The notes beneath the pieces were generated by a model, which was not told the DNA's origin, ran no database searches, and worked only from the letters and a program-made list of their open reading frames with translations. Made by a program: the position numbers and the translations under genes. A stretch of DNA of 64,000 bases from Breoghania corrubedonensis (GTDB lineage Bacteria > Pseudomonadota > Alphaproteobacteria > Rhizobiales > Stappiaceae): positions 124,001 through 188,000 of the forward strand of contig NZ_QAYG01000008.1 in NCBI RefSeq assembly GCF_003053845.1. Direction: 5' to 3'. Shown here piece by piece: positions 50,906 to 60,306 of the stretch (the stretch's first letter is position 1; each line of letters begins with the position of its first letter).

Positions 50906-51043
50906 TTGCGAAGGAGTGTTCGTTCCCGGGGGCGCCAAGTTCTTTCAGTCCGGGGCTTTGCCGTGATCACGATGCCCGAAGGCTCAAAGGCCTTGCAAAT
51001 GCCGTGGCGTTAATCATTCCCTTGTGGAGATTGGCGATAGTTC

Positions 51044-51068
51044 AGCCGGGCCGAGAGGGCCGGCTTTT
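51044..51068 (+). terminator. Terminator-like hairpin between the lipoprotein and DUF6311 genes
   Basis: AGCCGG pairs with CCGGCT, with two more pairs after one bulged base, and TTTT follows. It lies 139 bases downstream of the lipoprotein stop and 38 bases before the next start. Confidence 0.6.
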
Positions 51069-51105
51069 CGCATTCGACTTTCCGTTTCCCGAGGCAGGCA
51101 GGGCG

Positions 51106-52497
51106 ATGACGATCGCAAGGACGTTTTTTCGCGCTCTGCCGCCGCTGCTTCTCGGTCTCGCCGCCTTTCTCGCCGTTGTCGGGCCTCGTGTCCTCGATCC
51201 GACCAATATCGCCTGGCTTGAGAGTGCGGATACTGCCCAGCATTACCTCGGCTGGCTGTTCTTTCGTCAGGGGAGCTGGACGTTGTCGCCGGTGATGATC
51301 TGGCGACTGCACCCCGCTATAGGCCACGATACGCTGGCCGGGCATTTCATCATCCTTGCCGCACTTTACCTGGCCTTGCGGCCCGATGGCGATCACCGAA
51401 GAATCGCATGGGGCTTGCTGATCGTTGTCGCTTCGCTGGTGCACGCCTACCTGCTCGCGGTCGTGGTGCTCATTTGGCTGTGCGACATCGATCGGCATGC
51501 GGACGTTGTGCCATTTGTCGACTTCGCCGCAATCATCCCCGCGATGCTGGCGGCCTGCTGGGCCGCCGGCTATTTCGAGACTTCGGCCATCGCGGCGCCA
51601 GGCTATGGTCTCTACCGCTTCGATCTCGCCGGTTTTCTTGACCCCGGCAAGCCGTCCTATGGCCTGTGGTCACGCTTCATGCCGGATCTTGCCGGAGACG
51701 CGGGGCAGCACGAGGGGTTCGCGTATCTCGGCATGGGTGTCCTCGCCCTGCTGGCATTTGCTTTGGCGGCGATCGCGCTGGGGCGTGTCTCTGTCATCGG
51801 GCCGATCCGCACGTATCGCCCACTCGCCGTTCTCCTCGTTCTGCTCTTTCTGTTTGCGGCGACCAATCAGGTTCGTATGGCGGGCATGGGCTTCGATTAT
51901 CCGTTGCCGGACTTCATCCTGCGCATCGCACAGATTTTTCGCGCCTCCGCCCGGATGATCTGGCCCGTCTATTACATGGTTGTCCTGTTGGCCGTCTTCG
52001 CCGTGGCGCGTGGTTATGGCCCCAGGTCGGCAAGCCTCATTCTGGTGGCCGTGCTCGCGGTGCAGATCGCCGATACAAGCTCCGGCTGGGTGCCGATCCG
52101 CGCACACTACATGCAGCCCACTTCCACCCGGTGGCACACGCCGCTTCAAAGTTCGTTCTGGCAGGAGGCGGCGCAGGTCTACGACAAGGTCCGCGCGATT
52201 TCGGACGAGCCGGTGAACCGACGCTGGAGAGCACTCTCCTATTATGCCGGAACCCATGGCATGACCACGGATGCGGTCTATCTCGCGCGCCTCGACGCGC
52301 AGAAACGGGATGATCTTCGTCGGCGCAACGAAGCGGTGCTTGAAAGCGGCCGCTACGATGCCGACACGCTTTATATCCTTGCCGCGGACAAGGGCGCGGA
52401 GGCGCGGGCATCGCTCGATACGGCCCACGATGCGCTGATGTGGGTCGATGGCATTCTTGTTGTGGCTCCGGGCTGGAGGGCTGCGGGCAGACATTGA
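51106..52497 (+). CDS. DUF6311 domain membrane protein, apparently with an internal deletion
   Basis: A 463-residue polytopic membrane protein. The N-terminus matches DUF6311 (glycosyltransferase-like membrane) proteins: PRVLDPTNIAWLESADTAQHYLGWLFFRQGSW. In family members as I recall them this is followed by a periplasmic loop (PLG.NP.YG), two or three helices and then APVLLWRL.GH..L.GH. Here residue W58 runs directly into TLSPVMIWRLHPAIGHDTLAGHF, so roughly 90-100 residues are missing in frame (near base 51280). The remaining membrane helices and the C-terminal periplasmic part (about residues 330-463) are intact. The reading frame is open, so it could make a stable but probably impaired protein. 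Function in the family: envelope polysaccharide or lipid modification is suspected only. Confidence 0.75.
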   Translation: MTIARTFFRALPPLLLGLAAFLAVVGPRVLDPTNIAWLESADTAQHYLGWLFFRQGSWTLSPVMIWRLHPAIGHDTLAGHFIILAALYLALRPDGDHRRIAWGLLIVVASLVHAYLLAVVVLIWLCDIDRHADVVPFVDFAAIIPAMLAACWAAGYFETSAIAAPGYGLYRFDLAGFLDPGKPSYGLWSRFMPDLAGDAGQHEGFAYLGMGVLALLAFALAAIALGRVSVIGPIRTYRPLAVLLVLLFLFAATNQVRMAGMGFDYPLPDFILRIAQIFRASARMIWPVYYMVVLLAVFAVARGYGPRSASLILVAVLAVQIADTSSGWVPIRAHYMQPTSTRWHTPLQSSFWQEAAQVYDKVRAISDEPVNRRWRALSYYAGTHGMTTDAVYLARLDAQKRDDLRRRNEAVLESGRYDADTLYILAADKGAEARASLDTAHDALMWVDGILVVAPGWRAAGRH

Positions 52498-52561
52498 ATC
52501 TCCGGGGTCGGGCACCGTCCGGCCCATTGCATTTTTTCCGGTCGCAGCGGATGGTGTGGCC

Positions 52562-53086
52562 ATGAAAACAGCCCTCATCGCAATCGTCGTCATCATCCTG
52601 GCCTGCGTCGCCGTCTTCTTCGGCTTCGGCAGGGAGCGGACCTGGGAAATCCTCTTCGGGCCGGCCGATCTCGGGCCGGTCAACGATTTCGCCGACCTGA
52701 AACGGCCGAAGACGCCGAACACGTTTCTCGCCTGTCCACGCGAGGTGTGCGTGCGCGAAGAGCCGGATCTGGTGCCGCCGGTTTTCGCCGCGGATCCGCA
52801 TGAGTTGCGCCAGGCGTTGCGCCAAATCATCGAGGCGGAACCGCGGGTCGAACATGTGGCGGGCGACGCGGACGGACTGGGCGATCGCTACATCCAGCGC
52901 ACGCGGTTTATGCGCTTTCCCGATACCATCGTCATCCGTTACCTGCCCGTCGATGTGGGGCGCACGACACTGGTGATCTATTCGCGCTCCAAGATCGGCA
53001 GCAGCGATTACGGCGTCAACGAGGAGCGCGTTCGGCGCTGGCTCAGGGCGCTGGAACTGGCCGTGCCCCCCATCGCGGCGGCCTGA
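52562..53086 (+). CDS. DUF1499 domain-containing protein (copy 1)
   Basis: A 174-residue protein from ATG 52562. One N-terminal membrane helix (ALIAIVVIILACVAVFFGF) precedes a DUF1499 domain: FADLKRPKTPNTFLACPREVC, FAADPHELRQALRQIIEAEP, GDRYIQRTRFMRFPDTIVIRYLPVD and a final VNEERVRRWLRALE. DUF1499 has no established function. A paralogue follows 168 bases downstream. A short ATACCG-CAA-CGGTAT hairpin sits between the copies at 53108-53122. Confidence 0.85.
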   Translation: MKTALIAIVVIILACVAVFFGFGRERTWEILFGPADLGPVNDFADLKRPKTPNTFLACPREVCVREEPDLVPPVFAADPHELRQALRQIIEAEPRVEHVAGDADGLGDRYIQRTRFMRFPDTIVIRYLPVDVGRTTLVIYSRSKIGSSDYGVNEERVRRWLRALELAVPPIAAA

Positions 53087-53254
53087 ACGTGGATTTACGC
53101 AAGTAAAATACCGCAACGGTATGCCGTTTCTTGTGCCAAATCGTAGTCAAAAACCGCGATTTGGTCGCATTGTCTCGACGTCTCCCAAGTAGCACGATAG
53201 AAGCCAGGTGGCTTGCCACCGCCTTCGTGGCAGGCGAGGGAATGGTCGGGTCTA

Positions 53255-53782
53255 ATGAATTCTCTTCTGATATTCGCAGCTCTCATTACCATAGCGATCG
53301 CGATGGTGACCTGGTTCGGTGACGGACGCGAAAGACTCTGGGAGGCGGTCTTCGGGCCGCCGGATGAGGGCCCGGTGGATTTCGCCGCTCTGAAACCGCC
53401 AGCCACCTCGCATTTCTTTCTGGCCGCGCCCGATGAGGAGTGTCCGCAGACCAAACCGCAGATGCACGCGCCGGTGTTCGCCGTGGATTGCGCCCGCCTG
53501 CGCCAGGAAGTGATCCGCATCGTCCGCACCGAGCCGCTGACCGAACGCGTCGGCATGGATCCGGACTGGCTCGGTGACCGGTTCATCCAGCGCACGAGAT
53601 GGCTCCGGGTGCCGGATCTCATTCAGGTGCGCTACATTCCGCTCGATACCGGCCACGCGACGCTGGCCATCTATTCGCGCTGTCTCATCCCCGAACACGG
53701 GGCCGGTCACAACGAGGAGCGCGTCAAGCGCTGGATCGCGGAACTGGAGCATTCGCTGAGCAACGCACCGCACACTGCCTGA
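53255..53782 (+). CDS. DUF1499 domain-containing protein (copy 2)
   Basis: A 175-residue tandem paralogue of the gene at 52562. Order is the same: N-terminal helix (SLLIFAALITIAIAMVTWFG), GRERLWEAVFGPPDEGPVDFAALKPP, then GDRFIQRTRWLRVPDLIQVRYIPLD and NEERVKRWIAELE. Roughly half of positions match copy 1 by eye. The Cys residues are differently spaced (EECPQTK, VDCARLR). It was probably formed by local duplication. Confidence 0.85.
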   Translation: MNSLLIFAALITIAIAMVTWFGDGRERLWEAVFGPPDEGPVDFAALKPPATSHFFLAAPDEECPQTKPQMHAPVFAVDCARLRQEVIRIVRTEPLTERVGMDPDWLGDRFIQRTRWLRVPDLIQVRYIPLDTGHATLAIYSRCLIPEHGAGHNEERVKRWIAELEHSLSNAPHTA

Positions 53783-53955
53783 GGTGCGCGGTACTCGACG
53801 CAGCGTCCAAAACACGTTTCTATATGCAGCGAATAGAATCGTGCCGGTGGCAAGTGCCTCCGGTGCATGCGGTCGCGACCGGTCAAGGATTTGACCGGCG
53901 AAAGCTGGCCGCATGGGCGGAAACATGTGGCTCAACAAGGGCGTGAGAACAGGCA

Positions 53956-54366
53956 ATGGCGGTCGAGTTGGCTCTCAATCCGGATACGGTGCGGATGATC
54001 GTGGAAAAGGCGCGGGCCGTCAGCGGCACGATGCAGGACACGTTCGAAGGCGGCCATGAAGGCGAGGTGGAGTTCGATGCGGAAAACCTCGCCGAGGCCC
54101 ACCGCCACGAAGGCCTCGCGGAAGAGGAAAGCGACGATCTGACCGAGGACGAGCTCGTCTCGCTGCTGAACGACCTGAACGTCGACGAGGCGGCGGAACT
54201 GGTCGCCATCACATGGATCGGGCGCGGCGATTACGAGCCTGCCGACCTGGAGGGCGCGATCGAGGATGCGCGCAACCGGGCGCTGGGGCCCACCGCCCGC
54301 TATCTCGCGCGCATGTCGTTTCTCGCCGATTACCTGGAAGCCGGGCTCGACGCGCTGGATCTGTAG
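53956..54366 (+). CDS. DUF3775 domain-containing protein
   Basis: A 136-residue acidic soluble protein: LNPDTVRMIVEKARAVSGTMQDTF at the N-terminus, then an acidic stretch (EEESDDLTEDELVSLLNDLNVDEAAELVAITWIGRGDY) and ARNRALGPTARYLARMSFLADYLEAGLDAL. This matches the DUF3775 family of unknown function found in alphaproteobacteria. It starts 173 bases after the second DUF1499 gene. Confidence 0.85.
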   Translation: MAVELALNPDTVRMIVEKARAVSGTMQDTFEGGHEGEVEFDAENLAEAHRHEGLAEEESDDLTEDELVSLLNDLNVDEAAELVAITWIGRGDYEPADLEGAIEDARNRALGPTARYLARMSFLADYLEAGLDALDL

Positions 54367-54475
54367 CAATCGCAAACGTCGATCGCGAAGACGGTGTCCG
54401 ACGCGACGGCGTTTTCGCACGCAAGACCCGAGATCCCTTTTTGATTTGAACGCGGGATGCTTCGGGAGGCCCCTC

Positions 54476-54829
54476 CTATCCGCGGAAGATGAAGGCCGCG
54501 CCGGCCGCGATGAGGGCGAAACCGATCAGGTGGTTCAGCGTGATCGGCTCCTTCAGGTAGACGACCGAAAAACCCGTGAACACCGTCAGTGTCACCACTT
54601 CCTGGATCGTTTTGAGCTGGGCGGCGGAATAGACCGTGTGGCCGATGCGATTGGCAGGAACCGCGAGCCAGTACTCGAAGAAGGCGATTCCCCAGCTTGC
54701 CAGCACGATCAGCACCAGCGACGCGCTCTTGACCTTCAGGTGGCCGTACCACGCGATCGTCATGAACAGGTTCGACCCGATCAGCATGATGACGGGCAGG
54801 ATATGGGCGAGCTTTGGTGAAAGCGGCAT
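54476..54829 (-). CDS. DUF486 / DMT-like small membrane protein
   Basis: A 117-residue protein with four predicted membrane helices (ILPVIMLIGSNLFMTIAWYG, LVLIVLASWGIAFFEYWLAV, VVTLTVFTGFSVVYL, HLIGFALIAAGAAFIFRG). FFEYWLAVPANRIGH and FSVVYLKEPITLNHLIGF are the DUF486 signature. The family is small, related to drug/metabolite transporters. It is divergent from the EamA transporter gene 169 bases away. Confidence 0.9.
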   Translation of the reverse strand: MPLSPKLAHILPVIMLIGSNLFMTIAWYGHLKVKSASLVLIVLASWGIAFFEYWLAVPANRIGHTVYSAAQLKTIQEVVTLTVFTGFSVVYLKEPITLNHLIGFALIAAGAAFIFRG

Positions 54830-54998
54830 TTGGAGGCACCAGTGCGACGGGAGCACGTGTTCTATTGCCAGCCCGGCCGGCGGGCAATCGTCTTTGTGAA
54901 AACACCGGCGGCGTGTTTCGGTTGCGAAGGCCCATGGATGGGCGCGTGATGAGCTTCCGCCACTTGCAAGAACCCCTTTCCTGGGATACCGGGGCGAC

Positions 54999-55901
54999 AT
55001 GAGCCGTCTTACAGCAAACCTTATCCTCCTTCTTACCGCCTTCATCTGGGGTTCGGCCTTCGTGGCCCAGTCCACGGCGATGTCGAGCGTCGGGCCGCTT
55101 TCCTTCACCGGGATGCGGTTTCTGATCGCCGCCGCCTGTCTCGCGCCTTTTGCTTTGCGCGAGGCGCGAAGGTATCGCCACGCGCCGGTGTCACGGGCGC
55201 ACGTGCAGATGTTCATCGTCGTGGGGCTGGTTTTCTTTTTCGCCATCTCCTTGCAGCAATCGGCACTGGTGCTCACCAGCGTGACGAATGCCGGCTTCCT
55301 GACCGGGCTTTATGTCGTGATGGTGCCGATGCTGGGGGCGATCGCTTTTCACGACATGCCGCATCCGATCGTCTGGCCGGCGTCCGTCGCCTCTCTGGTC
55401 GGGATCTTCCTGCTTGGCGGAGGGGGACTTTCCGGGCTCAACTGGGGCGATGGCCTGGTGATCGTCTGCGCCGTCTTCTGGGCGGTGCATGTGCTGCTGG
55501 TGGGGCGCGTGGGCATGGCCAGCGGCCGGCCGCTGGCGCTCTCCTTTGTCCAGTTCGCCGTCGTTGGGGTCTGCGCCTTCGTGCCGGGGGTCCTGCTTGA
55601 GGACCTGACCTGGACCGGGGTGAAGGATGTCTCGTTCGAGCTCCTCTACACGGCCGTTCTGTCGGGCGGGCTGGCCTTTACGCTTCAGGTTATCGGCCAG
55701 CGCTGGACCAAGGCCGCGGACGCGGCGATCATCCTGTCGTCGGAGGCGCTGTTCGCCGCCATTTGCGGCGCCCTGTTCCTTGGCGAAAGGCTGACGCCGA
55801 TGGGGCTTGCGGGCTGCGCGCTGATCTTCGCGTCTATCGTGGCGGTACAGGTGCTACCGCTTTTCGGCCGCCGTCGGCTGGTCCCGCCGCCCGGGTTGTG
55901 A
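54999..55901 (+). CDS. EamA family (DMT superfamily) transporter
   Basis: A 300-residue inner-membrane protein with ten predicted helices in two EamA repeats. Motifs are AFIWGSAFVAQSTAMSSVGPLSFTGMRFLIAA in the first repeat and SVAILGG-like GIFLLGGGGLSGLNWGDGLVIVCAVFWAVHVLLVG in the middle; the second repeat ends TKAADAAIILSSEALFAAICGALFLGERL. It is probably an exporter of metabolites or amino acids. The substrate is unknown. Confidence 0.93.
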   Translation: MSRLTANLILLLTAFIWGSAFVAQSTAMSSVGPLSFTGMRFLIAAACLAPFALREARRYRHAPVSRAHVQMFIVVGLVFFFAISLQQSALVLTSVTNAGFLTGLYVVMVPMLGAIAFHDMPHPIVWPASVASLVGIFLLGGGGLSGLNWGDGLVIVCAVFWAVHVLLVGRVGMASGRPLALSFVQFAVVGVCAFVPGVLLEDLTWTGVKDVSFELLYTAVLSGGLAFTLQVIGQRWTKAADAAIILSSEALFAAICGALFLGERLTPMGLAGCALIFASIVAVQVLPLFGRRRLVPPPGL

Positions 55902-55956
55902 CTGGCCCAGGCGGCGATGTGCGGGATGTCTCGTGCCTTCGTGTAGGCGTGCGGCG

Positions 55957-57567
55957 TCAGTTCATCCGCCTGATCCTGCCATCTGTCGCCGGCTCGTAGC
56001 CGTTCGCCTTGTCGATATGGTCGGCGACCACGTCCTCCAGATTGGGGCCGTAGTCGTAGGCGTCGCGCCCCGCCTTGGCGAAGACCGAATAGCCGTCGCC
56101 ACCCTGGCGCATGTAGTTGTTCGAGACCACGCCATAGAGCTTTTCGCGATCAAGCGCGACATAGCCGTCGCCGGAGATGACCTCGACCGAAACCACGCGG
56201 CTGCCCGCCGGCCTTGCCGCGTCCCACACGACCTTCATGCCGGCCACCTGCGGGAACCGGCCGGCGACATCCTCGACCTGGGAGAAGCCGTTTTCCAGTG
56301 CGACAAGCACGTCGGATCCCTTGAGGCGGAAGGTCGCCAGCGTGTTCTGGAAGGGCAGCACAGACAGCACTTCGCCCATAGTGACGTCGCCGGCATCGAT
56401 GGAGGCGCGCAGGCCGCCGCCATTCTGGATGGCGATATCGATGCCCTGGTCCCTGACGCGGGCAAGCATGGCATCGGCGACGAGATCGCCCATTTCGCAT
56501 TCCTGCTTGCGGCAGACGTCGCGCGAACCATCGATGGGCGCGCTGGTCCGGCCGACGATCTGGTTGCGGAGCTCGTCAAGGGGGGCGGCCAGTTCCGCGA
56601 CGCGTTTGCTCGTGCCCTCGTCTTGCGCGATGCCGGCATCCATCAGGACCGGTGCGCCAGCGGCTGAAACCAGCTCGCCTGCATCATTCCACACGACATT
56701 CACCTCGCCCAGGAACTTGCCGTAGGCATAGGCCTGGACGATGGCCGTCTTGCCGCCTTCGGGGGTGTCGATGAAGGTCGGGTAGGGTCCCTCGGCCTTG
56801 TCGTCGGAATTGGCGAGATAGGTGTGGCTGTGGCCGCCGACGATGACGTCGATGCCCGGAACCAGGGCGGCCAGCTGCTTGTCGCGCTGGTAGCCGGAAT
56901 GGGACAGCACGACGATCCGGTCGATGCCTGCGGCCTCGAAGGCCTGAACGGCGCCTTTCAGGGTCGCCACCGCGTCAAGGAAACGGACATCTTTGCCGGG
57001 CGAGGATAGCTCGCCGGTATCCTCCGCGGTCACGCCGATCAGGCCGATCTTCTCGCCGCCGACGTCAATGACGACGGCTCCCTTGAGTTTGTCCTTCAGG
57101 GCCGCCTCTCCTGAAAAATCGGCATTGGCGAGGAGTATCGGGAAGTGGATCGCGTTGATGAAGTCGGAGAGGACCTTCGGGCCGTCATCGAATTCGTGGT
57201 TGCCGACGACCATGGCGTCGTAGCCGATGCGGTTCATCAGTTCGGCCGCGACCTTGCCCTTGTATCGGGTGTAGAAAAGCGAGCCCTGGAACTGGTCGCC
57301 GCCGTCGAGCAGGATCACGTTGCCGCCGGAGGTGCGGATCGCGTCGCGGCGCTGGGTGATCGCGGTCATGAAGCGGGCGGACCCGCCGAAGCACTTGCCG
57401 GCCTGGTCGTCCTTGGCGCTGCAGGTGGAATCGTACTTGTTGATCGGCTCGATGCGCGAATGGAAATCGTTCGTATGCAGGATGGTCAATGCATAGTCGG
57501 CACGTGCCGCGCCGCCAACGACAAGGCCCGCGACGATCGCCGCGGAAAAAACAAGTGCAGTCTTCAT
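55957..57567 (-). CDS. Bifunctional metallophosphatase/5'-nucleotidase, secreted
   Basis: A 536-residue periplasmic enzyme that hydrolyses nucleotides or nucleoside-phosphates. The signal peptide is MKTALVFSAAIVAGLVVGGA to ARADY. Metal-binding motifs: HTNDFHSRIE, LLDGGDQFQGS, VVGNHEFDDGPK, VVLSHSGYQRD and VGGHSHTYLA. The C-terminal 5'-nucleotidase domain has QNGGGLRASIDAGDVTMGEVLSVLPFQNTLA and NYMRQGGDGYSVF. It belongs to the UshA/SoxB-like family. A Cys pair (KYDSTCSAKDDQAGKCFGG) may be a disulfide. It lies 96 bases downstream of the DUF423 gene on the same strand. Confidence 0.94.
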   Translation of the reverse strand: MKTALVFSAAIVAGLVVGGAARADYALTILHTNDFHSRIEPINKYDSTCSAKDDQAGKCFGGSARFMTAITQRRDAIRTSGGNVILLDGGDQFQGSLFYTRYKGKVAAELMNRIGYDAMVVGNHEFDDGPKVLSDFINAIHFPILLANADFSGEAALKDKLKGAVVIDVGGEKIGLIGVTAEDTGELSSPGKDVRFLDAVATLKGAVQAFEAAGIDRIVVLSHSGYQRDKQLAALVPGIDVIVGGHSHTYLANSDDKAEGPYPTFIDTPEGGKTAIVQAYAYGKFLGEVNVVWNDAGELVSAAGAPVLMDAGIAQDEGTSKRVAELAAPLDELRNQIVGRTSAPIDGSRDVCRKQECEMGDLVADAMLARVRDQGIDIAIQNGGGLRASIDAGDVTMGEVLSVLPFQNTLATFRLKGSDVLVALENGFSQVEDVAGRFPQVAGMKVVWDAARPAGSRVVSVEVISGDGYVALDREKLYGVVSNNYMRQGGDGYSVFAKAGRDAYDYGPNLEDVVADHIDKANGYEPATDGRIRRMN

Positions 57568-57662
57568 GTCAGACCTCGTTCCGACCCAGGGTAAGGGGAG
57601 GGATACGGTGCCTTGAACCACTGCCGGTCGCAACACAAACCTGTCGCTGCGCAGTGCGACCC

Positions 57663-58052
57663 TTAGCTGACTTTCCTGCGGGCGAACAAGGCCGGCAGGG
57701 CAAGGGCGGCGGTCGTCAGCCAGCCCAGGATGAGCAGGCTTCCGCCGGTGGGGGCGGCATAGTGGAAGAGCGAGAAATCGAAGAAGGCGCGGGCGACCAT
57801 GTCGCCGCAAAACAGCACGAGCCCGATCGTGACCATCAGCGCGGGCAGCACCGGCCGGCGGATGACCCGCCGTATGCCGGGAACGGCGAGGAGGATCAGA
57901 AGCGGCGCGTGACCAAGCGCCATGGCGGCGGCGGAGCGGACGAAATCGGAGGCATCGACATGGGCCGCGGCAGCGGAAAGTGCGACGCCGGCGGCGCCGG
58001 CGAGGCCGCCGCCGATGGCGGGCCAGACGAGGGGAGGCGTGTTGTCTGTCAT
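57663..58052 (-). CDS. DUF423 domain-containing membrane protein
   Basis: A 129-residue protein with four predicted helices. PAIGGGLAGAAGVALSAAAAHVD and MALGHAPLLILLAVPGI are followed by VTIGLVLFCGDMVARAFF, APTGGSLLILGWLTTAALAL; the GxxLFxGD motif and the TGGxxLIxGW motif are DUF423 hallmarks. Its function is unknown. It starts at ATG 58052. Confidence 0.85.
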   Translation of the reverse strand: MTDNTPPLVWPAIGGGLAGAAGVALSAAAAHVDASDFVRSAAAMALGHAPLLILLAVPGIRRVIRRPVLPALMVTIGLVLFCGDMVARAFFDFSLFHYAAPTGGSLLILGWLTTAALALPALFARRKVS

Positions 58053-58198
58053 GTGTCCCTTCCGGAGCGCTTTGAACGGGGCCTTTGCGATAGCATTTAT
58101 CGCGCTCCCGGGGGAGAGACGGGGGAGATGTTTCTCCAAGTGAACGTGGTGGCGCGAAGGGGCTTCCAAGCCTTTCGGCAAACGCCTAGAGTAAAGTC

Positions 58199-58723
58199 AT
58201 GAAGATCGAGGCCGTCACCATTCGTCCGGCTCGAGCAGAGGATGCCGACACGCTCGCCGACATCCACGATGCGGCGTGGCAGGGGACCTATCGGGGCATT
58301 CTCCCGGGTATAGAGCTGGAACGGCTTCTGTCCCGGCGCGGTGTCTCGTGGTGGCATGCCGCGATCCGTTACAAGACGCGCATTCTGGTTCTGGAAGTCT
58401 GCGGCACGCCCGCCGGCTACGCCACGTTCGGCCATAGCCGGCTCAAGCACCTGCCGTTTCCCGGCGAGATCTACGAGTTGTATCTCCAGCCCGATCATCA
58501 AGGTCTTGGTTTCGGCAGGCAGCTGTTCCTGGCGACGCGCGGTGCCTTGCGTTCGGCCGGAATGGCCGGCTTTGCGGTGCGGGTGCTCAAGGACAACCTG
58601 CCGGCTCGGTCGTTCTACGAGGCGATGGGCGGCGTGCTTTGCGACGAGAATATCGAGCGTATCGGCAGATCAGACCTTTCGGTAAGGATCTACGGCTGGG
58701 CGGAGCGCTCCAAACCCGGCTGA
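58199..58723 (+). CDS. GNAT family N-acetyltransferase
   Basis: A 174-residue acetyltransferase. Motifs: TIRPARAEDADTLADIHDAAWQGTYRGILPGIELERL (typical of the RimI-like N-terminus with YRGILP), EIYELYLQPDHQGLGFGRQLFLATRGAL (acetyl-CoA motif QGLGFG) and VLKDNLPARSFYEAMGG. The substrate is unknown. It is divergent from the DUF423 gene. Confidence 0.9.
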   Translation: MKIEAVTIRPARAEDADTLADIHDAAWQGTYRGILPGIELERLLSRRGVSWWHAAIRYKTRILVLEVCGTPAGYATFGHSRLKHLPFPGEIYELYLQPDHQGLGFGRQLFLATRGALRSAGMAGFAVRVLKDNLPARSFYEAMGGVLCDENIERIGRSDLSVRIYGWAERSKPG

Positions 58724-59067
58724 CGGTGGGGGCGTACCGCCGGACTGGTTGCCGGCGTCCATGAAATCACTGGCGAAATTCGCTGCGGCGTGTTCCGCAT
58801 CGACCGGTCGGGTCCGGTGCGGGGGTCGCGTGCGACGGACATCCCGCGCGACCTGACGTTGCTGCAACGCACACAAGGGGCTTGCACTTTGTCGCAGTCC
58901 CCGGCACAAAGCCGGCGAACAGCGGCGGATGGGACGTGCTTTCTCCCGCTGCCCATGACCTGCATCCCGTGGATGCCGGGTCCAGATCATTTTCACGATC
59001 TATCGCAAGCTTGGCCGGTCCGCAGGGCCGTTCAGCCTGCTCAAAATAAAGCGAAGGAACTCGCATA
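58724..59067. other. Spacer between the GNAT gene and ppa
   Basis: 344 bases with no supported gene. Frames here are arginine- and serine-rich shadows. The region near 58970-59060 is expected to contain the ppa promoter; GAAGGAA lies just upstream of the ppa start. Confidence 0.4.
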
Positions 59068-59604
59068 ATGCGTATCGATGCCGTGCCGATCGGAAAGAAC
59101 CCGCCCGAGGATATCAACGTGATCATCGAGGTTCCGGTTGGCGGCGAGCCGGTCAAATACGAGATGGACAAGGCGGCCGGCGCCATGTTCGTGGATCGTT
59201 TCCTCTACACCCCGATGCGCTATCCGGGCAATTACGGCTTCGTGCCGCACACCCTGTCCGACGATGGCGATCCGATCGACGTGATCGTGTGCAACCAGCG
59301 CCCCGTCGTTCCCGGCGCCATCCTCAACTGCCGTCCGATCGGCGTCCTGATGATGGAAGACGAGTCCGGCATGGACGAGAAGGTGCTTGCGGTTCCCTCC
59401 CCCAAGCTCACCCGGCGCTATGACCGCATTCACAGCTACACGGACCTGCCCGATATCACCATCAAGCAGTTCGAGCACTTCTTCGAGCACTACAAGGATC
59501 TCGAAGACGGCAAGTGGGTGAAGGTGAAGGGCTGGGAAGGCGTCGATATCGCCAAGCAGCTGATCATGGAATCGATCGAGCGGGCGAAGAACGAAAAGGC
59601 CTGA
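59068..59604 (+). CDS. ppa: Inorganic pyrophosphatase (family I)
   Basis: A 178-residue soluble hydrolase that splits pyrophosphate and pulls biosynthetic reactions forward. Family I motifs: [38 protein letters not shown], the metal-binding signature [27 protein letters not shown] and [12 protein letters not shown]. The length is normal. GAAGGAA upstream gives a good ribosome-binding site. Confidence 0.98.
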   Translation: MRIDAVPIGKNPPEDINVIIEVPVGGEPVKYEMDKAAGAMFVDRFLYTPMRYPGNYGFVPHTLSDDGDPIDVIVCNQRPVVPGAILNCRPIGVLMMEDESGMDEKVLAVPSPKLTRRYDRIHSYTDLPDITIKQFEHFFEHYKDLEDGKWVKVKGWEGVDIAKQLIMESIERAKNEKA

Positions 59605-59676
59605 CGAATATCGCAACAGGCCCGCTTCCCTGTCTGCCGGTGGACGGCAAGGGGGCGGACCCGTTCGCGTATTTTC

Positions 59677-59704
59677 AAGCGGGGGCAATGCCTCCGCTTT
59701 TTTT
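59677..59704 (+). terminator. Rho-independent terminator of ppa
   Basis: A 10-bp stem (AAGCGGGGGC / GCCTCCGCTT, one G-T pair) with loop AAT and a run of T follows the ppa stop by about 73 bases. Confidence 0.85.
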
Positions 59705-59728
59705 GCTTATCGGCCACACCCCAGGTGT

Positions 59729-60076
59729 TTAGCCCCAGTCTTCCCAGCGCGGGTGAAGATTGGCCAGCATGCGGCGGGCGAAATGGCGCCACATGGCCAC
59801 GACCACCACGACCATTGCGACAAAGACGAGCCACGCCACACCGAAAGCGAAGCTGGTTTTTGTCGACTGCGTGGCGGCAGAGGCCAACACTGGCGTGAGG
59901 GCAACCATGGTGCCGATGCCCGCGGCGGCGGGCCAGTGACGCGTCGCGCCTGCAAGCCTGCCTCGAGAGGTGGGTCGAGCCTGCGATGCGTTCTGTGTTT
60001 CGCGCCGGGCCCCCACCCGATGCGTCGTCAAGTCGATGTCGTCTGCCCCGAAGGGCCTTCCACGATGGTACTGCAT
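59729..60076 (-). CDS. Hypothetical membrane protein, start uncertain
   Basis: Up to 115 residues from ATG 60076 (AAAGGGGA is about ten bases upstream). The C-terminal half is convincing: FAFGVAWLVFVAMVVVVVAMWRHFARRM is a membrane helix followed by a short conserved-looking tail (LANLHPRWEDWG). Upstream, AAAGIGTMVALTPVLASA looks like a signal peptide, so the true start may lie nearer, for example at the in-frame ATG 59908 (59 residues). The first 40 residues from 60076 are low-complexity and may not be translated. Confidence 0.55.
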   Translation of the reverse strand: MQYHRGRPFGADDIDLTTHRVGARRETQNASQARPTSRGRLAGATRHWPAAAGIGTMVALTPVLASAATQSTKTSFAFGVAWLVFVAMVVVVVAMWRHFARRMLANLHPRWEDWG

Positions 60077-60306
60077 GGGGACCGTCCCCTTTGGTCCGTT
60101 ACACTGACACGATCAATTATCGTGGTGAATGGGCCTCGACCGTGCCGGGATTCCGGCTGTCGCGGTGTGTTTTGGGGACGAAATTGTGGCGCCGGTGAAC
60201 AGTGTGGCGCAAACGGGGCAAGGTTAACAACGGAACGCCAGCGTTCCTGCGGTTTCCGTCCGGCTCGCGCTCATGCCGCCCAGGGCAATCGTTAACCGGC
60301 GCCCCG

